Of a stretch of DNA of 64,000 bases, positions 60,485 through 64,000 are shown one piece after another; the stretch's first letter is position 1; every line of letters starts with the position of its first letter. The translations under genes and the position numbers were made by a program. The stretch spans positions 62,001 through 126,000 of the forward strand of contig NZ_ATGG01000028.1 of assembly GCF_000413855.1 (NCBI RefSeq). Reading direction: 5' to 3'. The notes beneath the pieces were generated by a model. It saw only the letters and a list, made by a program, of their open reading frames with translations. It was not told the origin of the DNA and ran no database searches. The stretch is from Acinetobacter gyllenbergii CIP 110306 = MTCC 11365. GTDB taxonomy: Bacteria > Pseudomonadota > Gammaproteobacteria > Pseudomonadales > Moraxellaceae.

Positions 60485-61533
60485 CTATCAATACAATCAA
60501 AACTTGTAGCTGTATTTTTTGAAATATCTTGATTAACTCTTTTTCCTAAAAGTTCATCATAAAATTTTGGTGGTAAACCATAACCAGGTCGTACACTACG
60601 AATGCAAGATTCATCAATAATATCGCCAGCTTTTAAATCTTTGACAAAATAAAGTGAACGTCTAAATTGAGCATTTCCTTGTTCACTAGACTTTCTACCG
60701 TAATCTACATTGCCCAGTGCTTGCCAAGCCGTTTTAGCACCTTGACACAACTGCTGTAGTTCTTTTGGCTCTAAAGAGAAACTATCATCTGGCCCGCCCC
60801 CTTTACGATCTAGCGTAAAATGCTTTTCGATGAGACATGCACCCAAAGCAACAGATGTAATTGCAGTCGTATTATCTAGTGTATGGTCAGAAAGTCCGAC
60901 TGGCACATTAAAAGATTTTGCCATATCGACCATGGTGTATAGATTATAATCTTCTGCAGGTGCAGGATAACCGCTTACACAGTGTAGAACCACAAGCTCC
61001 TTACAACCACCATCATAAGCAGCTTGAATTGCCTCACCTATCTCATCTTTGTCTGCCATTCCAGTCGAAATAATCATTGGCTTCCCTGTCGAAGCCACAT
61101 ATTTAATTAATGGCAAGTCTACCGCTTCAAAAGAAGCAATTTTATATGCAGGGGCATTCAGATCTTCAAGTAAATCTACTGCTGTTTTATCAAATGGGGA
61201 ACTAAAAATCGTGATATCTAAAGCACGTGCATGCTCAAAAAGTGGCTTGTGCCATTCCCATGGCATTTGAGCTTTTTGATAAAGTTCATATAAAGACTGG
61301 CCATCCCATAAACCACCACGAATCATAAACTCTTCAGTTTGACTATTTAGTGTGATGGTATCTGCACTATAAGTTTGTAATTTAATCGCATCGGCACCAC
61401 AGCGCTTGGCTTCTTCAATAATTTTGAGTGCCGTATCTAAGCTACCGTTATGATTTGCAGAAAGCTCAGCAATAATATACGGTGGAAAGCCTGTACCAAT
61501 ATCACGATTATTAATTGTAATTTTTTTGCTCAT
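60481..61533 (-). CDS. pseI: Pseudaminic acid synthase
   Basis: A 350-residue NeuB-superfamily synthase. It has PPYIIAELSANHNGSLDTALKIIEEAKRCGADAIKLQTYSADTITLNS (TIM-barrel start), STGMADKDEIGEAIQAAYDGGCKELVVLHCVSGYPAP, GLSDHTLDNTTAITSVALGACLIEKHFTLDR and a C-terminal SAF domain (FVKDLKAGDIIDESCIRSVRPGYGLPPKFYDELLGKRV). It condenses a 6-deoxy-diacetamido-altrose-type sugar with phosphoenolpyruvate. Neighbours PseF, PseG and PseH favour pseudaminic over legionaminic acid. It starts one base after the pseH stop. Confidence 0.9.
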   Translation of the reverse strand: MSKKITINNRDIGTGFPPYIIAELSANHNGSLDTALKIIEEAKRCGADAIKLQTYSADTITLNSQTEEFMIRGGLWDGQSLYELYQKAQMPWEWHKPLFEHARALDITIFSSPFDKTAVDLLEDLNAPAYKIASFEAVDLPLIKYVASTGKPMIISTGMADKDEIGEAIQAAYDGGCKELVVLHCVSGYPAPAEDYNLYTMVDMAKSFNVPVGLSDHTLDNTTAITSVALGACLIEKHFTLDRKGGGPDDSFSLEPKELQQLCQGAKTAWQALGNVDYGRKSSEQGNAQFRRSLYFVKDLKAGDIIDESCIRSVRPGYGLPPKFYDELLGKRVNQDISKNTATSFDCIDR

Positions 61534-61534
61534 T

Positions 61535-62050
61535 TCATTTATCCTCTAACCATTCTGCTTGTAGCAAACCAAACTGATATATATCAAATGTGCCTCGATG
61601 ATCTTTGAAATGCTTTCTCAACAAACCCTCTTGGACAAAACCCATTTTTTTATGGAAACTTAATGATTTTTCATTAAATGCCAAAACCTGACCAAAAATC
61701 TTATCGAGTCCAAGCTCCTCAAATGCAAGGGTTAATGCAGCACTCCCTAATAAATGCCCCATTCCCTTTTCTGCATCAGGTTTCACATAGAAGCCCCACT
61801 CATATGCCGTACTATTTGGAATAGCAACAAAAGAGATGTAGCCTTGTGGTCGATGCTGATATTCAAAAATATAGAACAAGCGGTCAGCTCTATTCTTATT
61901 TCTCTCAAACCAAGCAAGATGGTCACTTAAAGCAATTACATCCGAGTTAACCATCCACTTGCGAATATCATCATGGTTACGCCATTGCAGTACCATTTCC
62001 AGATCATCATCACTCAATACTCTGAGCTGTGCATCTTTTAGATCTAACAT
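61535..62050 (-). CDS. pseH: UDP-4-amino-sugar N-acetyltransferase (PseH)
   Basis: A 171-residue GNAT protein with the PseH pattern MVLQWRNHDDIRKWMVNSDVIALSDHLAWFERNKNRAD, WGFYVKPDAEKGMGHLLGSAALTLAFEELGLDKIFGQVLAFNEKSLSFHKKMGFVQEGLLRKHF. It would acetylate the 4-amino group of the UDP-linked intermediate. Overlaps pseG by 7 bases, in the middle of the module. A homologous acyltransferase using another acyl group is possible. Confidence 0.87.
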   Translation of the reverse strand: MLDLKDAQLRVLSDDDLEMVLQWRNHDDIRKWMVNSDVIALSDHLAWFERNKNRADRLFYIFEYQHRPQGYISFVAIPNSTAYEWGFYVKPDAEKGMGHLLGSAALTLAFEELGLDKIFGQVLAFNEKSLSFHKKMGFVQEGLLRKHFKDHRGTFDIYQFGLLQAEWLEDK

Positions 62051-63141
62051 GCATTAAATTCCTCAGAAAAAATGATTTGCAACAATAAATCTGCACCAAT
62101 ACCATCCGTAATAGCTAAGGCTTTTTGATGCATGAGTTGCAATCGTTCTTGATCAAGCTGTTGTAATATCTGTAATAGCTTTGCATCAATTTCTGTTTGA
62201 TCTAGGGAGATCGTTACTCCTAGATCATGTAAATATTTTGCTATCATTTTCTGATTATCTGCCATACAAATCATAATTGTAGGCAGGCCTAAACAGCTTC
62301 GCTCCCAAGCTGTACTACCAGCAGCACCTATTGCTAAATCATGCTCAAGCATTAAATCTGCCATATTATTGGCATTAATCAAAATATGATTGCTGAATGG
62401 TAAATTCTTTGATTGCTCCAGAATAGACTCTTTCCAAGGTGCATTTACCCCCATGACGACAGTAATAGATAAATGCTGTTGCTGTGGACTACGTGATAAA
62501 ACGTCCAACACGCTGCCTGTTAAGTTATCTTTATCTATTCCACCTAAATTCACCAAAATTTTTAACTTATCATAGTGATAGGTTTTTGGATGCTGCTCTA
62601 GCCATAATCGTTTGCTACGAAATTCGGGGCGCAATAAAGCATAGCGTGGCCCCATTAAATAATGGCCTTTACGGTTATTTAATTTCTCATAATCTGAAGA
62701 TGTATGTGCTAAGCCACAATCCAAAATGATATCAGCATCATGTAAACGATTTGCCAAATCATCAATAACGACAATGCGTTTAGCTAACGGACGAACAACT
62801 TGTTGCCATACTGCGGACAAAGCATAATGATCAACAATAATCCAATCTACAGGCTGTTCAGTTAAAATTGCTAATGTTTCTTGAGCATCTTTTTGTTCTG
62901 TTACCCCTAACCAGCGTTGGTATTCGGACAACTCAGAACTGGTATTAAGCACAGGCTCAGCTAAGGTATAGACGGCATAACCACGTTGTCTAACAAACTC
63001 AATTAAATTACCGTGATGCTCGCGACATATAAAATAGGCCTCATGTCCATGTCTAGCCAAAGCGTCTGCTATCGTTAAACAACGTACCACATGCCCTGAA
63101 CCTATTTGTAAAGATGCATCAGCTCGAAAACAAAACTTCAT
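62044..63141 (-). CDS. pseG: UDP-sugar hydrolase (PseG)
   Basis: A 365-residue GT-B-fold protein: CFRADASLQIGSGHVVRCLTIADALARHGHEAYFICREHHG at the start (GSGHVVRC is the signature), LVNLGGIDKDNLTGSVLDVL and AIGAAGSTAWERSCLGLPTIMICMADNQ near the end. PseG removes UDP from 2,4-diacetamido-2,4,6-trideoxy-altrose. Three bases separate it from pseF. Length is a little above that of characterised PseG proteins. Confidence 0.88.
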   Translation of the reverse strand: MKFCFRADASLQIGSGHVVRCLTIADALARHGHEAYFICREHHGNLIEFVRQRGYAVYTLAEPVLNTSSELSEYQRWLGVTEQKDAQETLAILTEQPVDWIIVDHYALSAVWQQVVRPLAKRIVVIDDLANRLHDADIILDCGLAHTSSDYEKLNNRKGHYLMGPRYALLRPEFRSKRLWLEQHPKTYHYDKLKILVNLGGIDKDNLTGSVLDVLSRSPQQQHLSITVVMGVNAPWKESILEQSKNLPFSNHILINANNMADLMLEHDLAIGAAGSTAWERSCLGLPTIMICMADNQKMIAKYLHDLGVTISLDQTEIDAKLLQILQQLDQERLQLMHQKALAITDGIGADLLLQIIFSEEFNAC

Positions 63142-63144
63142 CGT

Positions 63145-63837
63145 TTATACGTCTAATAATAATTGTGCCATCAACTCTGCACGATGCCAGTCATCTGGAG
63201 TATCAATATCCTGAACTCGTGTTCTAGATAATTCAACAATTCTTGATCTATTAGAGAAAATTACAGACTTATCTAACCATGCCTGTGCAGTTCCCCAATA
63301 AAACTGGCCAGCATCATGCCATGCCTCTTCCAAATCTTGAAAGCGTTTATTAAAGTTTTCAGGCTGGAACATTTCAACATTTCCATCTTGATTTAATTTA
63401 ATTGCTCTTTGAATCGGAAACGCAAATGTTGTTGCACTAAATGCATAATCTAGCGGATGGTTTTGCAACAACTTGAGCCCAGTTTTCAAATCATCTGTTT
63501 GTACAAATGGTGCTGTTGCATATAGGCAACAGACATAATCTGGTCGTTGTCCCTGCAATTGTGCAAAAGCGTGTGTTGCATGCTGCATGACATCAGCAGT
63601 TGTTGCAAAATCATCGGACAAATGAGCAGGCCGCATGAATGGAATTTTTGCACCATATTGTCTTGCAATATCTGCAATTTCCTCATCATCAGTTGAAACC
63701 CACACCTCATCAAAACATTCACTTTTCAGTGCAGCCTCTATAGACCATGCGATCATCGGCTTACCATAAAAGTCTTTAATGTTTTTACGAGGGATTCTTT
63801 TGCTTCCTCCTCGTGCAGGAATAACAGCCAGTTGCAT
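63145..63837 (-). CDS. pseF: CMP-pseudaminic acid cytidylyltransferase
   Basis: A 230-residue CMP-sialate-synthetase-family enzyme: LAVIPARGGSKRIPRKNIKDFYGKPMIAWSIEAA (CTP loop), EVWVSTDDEEIADIARQYGAKIPFMRPAHLSDD and a terminal SRTRVQDIDTPDDWHRAELM. It activates pseudaminic acid with CTP for the capsule transferase. The operon order pseC-F-G-H-I-wzx resembles the psa modules of Acinetobacter K loci. Confidence 0.9.
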   Translation of the reverse strand: MQLAVIPARGGSKRIPRKNIKDFYGKPMIAWSIEAALKSECFDEVWVSTDDEEIADIARQYGAKIPFMRPAHLSDDFATTADVMQHATHAFAQLQGQRPDYVCCLYATAPFVQTDDLKTGLKLLQNHPLDYAFSATTFAFPIQRAIKLNQDGNVEMFQPENFNKRFQDLEEAWHDAGQFYWGTAQAWLDKSVIFSNRSRIVELSRTRVQDIDTPDDWHRAELMAQLLLDV

Positions 63838-63839
63838 TG

Positions 63840-64000
63840 TTATACCAAAACCTCTTTTAGTGTTTGGTAGATATACTGGATTTGCTCATCATTCAAATCA
63901 GGAAACATCGGTAAACTAATTGCTGTTTCATAATAAGCTTCTGCTTCTGGGAAATCGCCTTGCTTAAAGCCTAACTGCGCATAATAAGGTTGAACATGGA
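63840..64000 (-). CDS. pseC: UDP-4-keto-sugar aminotransferase (PseC), C-terminal part only
   Basis: The last 52 residues of an open frame that runs off the window edge: HVQPYYAQLGFKQGDFPEAE then AYYETAISLPMFPDLNDEQI and a short tail. The HVQPYYxxxGFKxGDFPxAExYYExAxSLPMFPxL block is the C-terminus of DegT/DnrJ/EryC1-type aminotransferases, specifically PseC. It would aminate the pseudaminic pathway intermediate at C4. The stop is 2 bases before pseF. Confidence 0.85.
   Translation of the reverse strand, partial: HVQPYYAQLGFKQGDFPEAEAYYETAISLPMFPDLNDEQIQYIYQTLKEVLV

Noticed and set aside
1..64000. CRISPR arrays, complete insertion sequences, prophage or rRNA
   Set aside because: No regularly spaced direct repeats, no transposase-like frames with terminal repeats, no phage structural genes and no rRNA sequence were recognised.

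Overview
The window is a chromosomal segment of an Acinetobacter-like gammaproteobacterium (Moraxellaceae). The right-hand third matches the known Acinetobacter arrangement at the capsule (K) locus: pseudaminic-acid genes - wzx - capsule transferase - wzy - glycosyltransferase - itrA - galU - ugd - gpi - gne1/galE, then convergent pgm, then lldP-lldR-lldD-dld, an aromatic aminotransferase, and gntR-prpB-prpC-acnD. The species cannot be fixed from the sequence alone.

Layout. 1-6.4 kb: housekeeping and membrane genes (DUF445, BOF-domain stress protein, DoxX, DedA, LysE, a Gly-rich lipoprotein, an orphan ParA, SirB, BolA), two identical tRNA-Gly(GCC) genes and a rhodanese. 6.47 kb: an intergenic palindrome close to the chromosomal parS consensus. 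6.5-12.7 kb: a MocR/PdxR-type regulator divergent from a four-gene amine/amino-acid uptake and oxidation cluster. 12.7-22.4 kb: a valine/isobutyrate degradation operon (mmsA, mmsB, acyl-CoA ligase, acyl-CoA dehydrogenase, enoyl-CoA hydratase, 3-hydroxyisobutyryl-CoA hydrolase, MFS permease) with a divergent LysR regulator. 22.4-27.5 kb: the D-alanine catabolic locus (cycA-like permease, ridA, alanine racemase, dadA) with a divergent Lrp-type regulator. 27.5-33.7 kb: RraB, GNAT, RluA, transporters, and an 825-bp-offset tandem duplication carrying two secreted-protein paralogues and a dead fragment of the neighbouring DUF4126 gene. 33.8-35.4 kb: a small accessory island holding vapB, a frameshifted vapC, and a GIY-YIG-like nuclease gene lying between the real acnD 3' end and a second, diverged copy of that end.

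35.4-48.7 kb: propionate (2-methylcitrate cycle) and lactate utilisation, with recognisable GntR-family palindromic operators for both regulators. 48.7-64 kb: sugar-nucleotide genes and the capsule locus. The visible enzymes PseF, PseG, PseH, PseI and the tail of PseC predict that the capsule contains a 5,7-diacyl-pseudaminic acid. Wzx, Wzy and ItrA make it a Wzy-dependent system. The genes from wzx to the glycosyltransferase are visibly more A+T-rich than their surroundings.

Most unusual points: (1) the acnD-end duplication around a GIY-YIG gene, whose differences in the duplicated end are all synonymous; (2) the segmental duplication containing a DUF4126 remnant; (3) a capsule-locus Ugd that lacks the canonical catalytic Cys and Asn and the usual GxGYVG loop; (4) a parS-like site; (5) a vapC split exactly at a G-AAA-AAG heptamer. 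No CRISPR array, complete insertion sequence, rRNA or prophage was seen.
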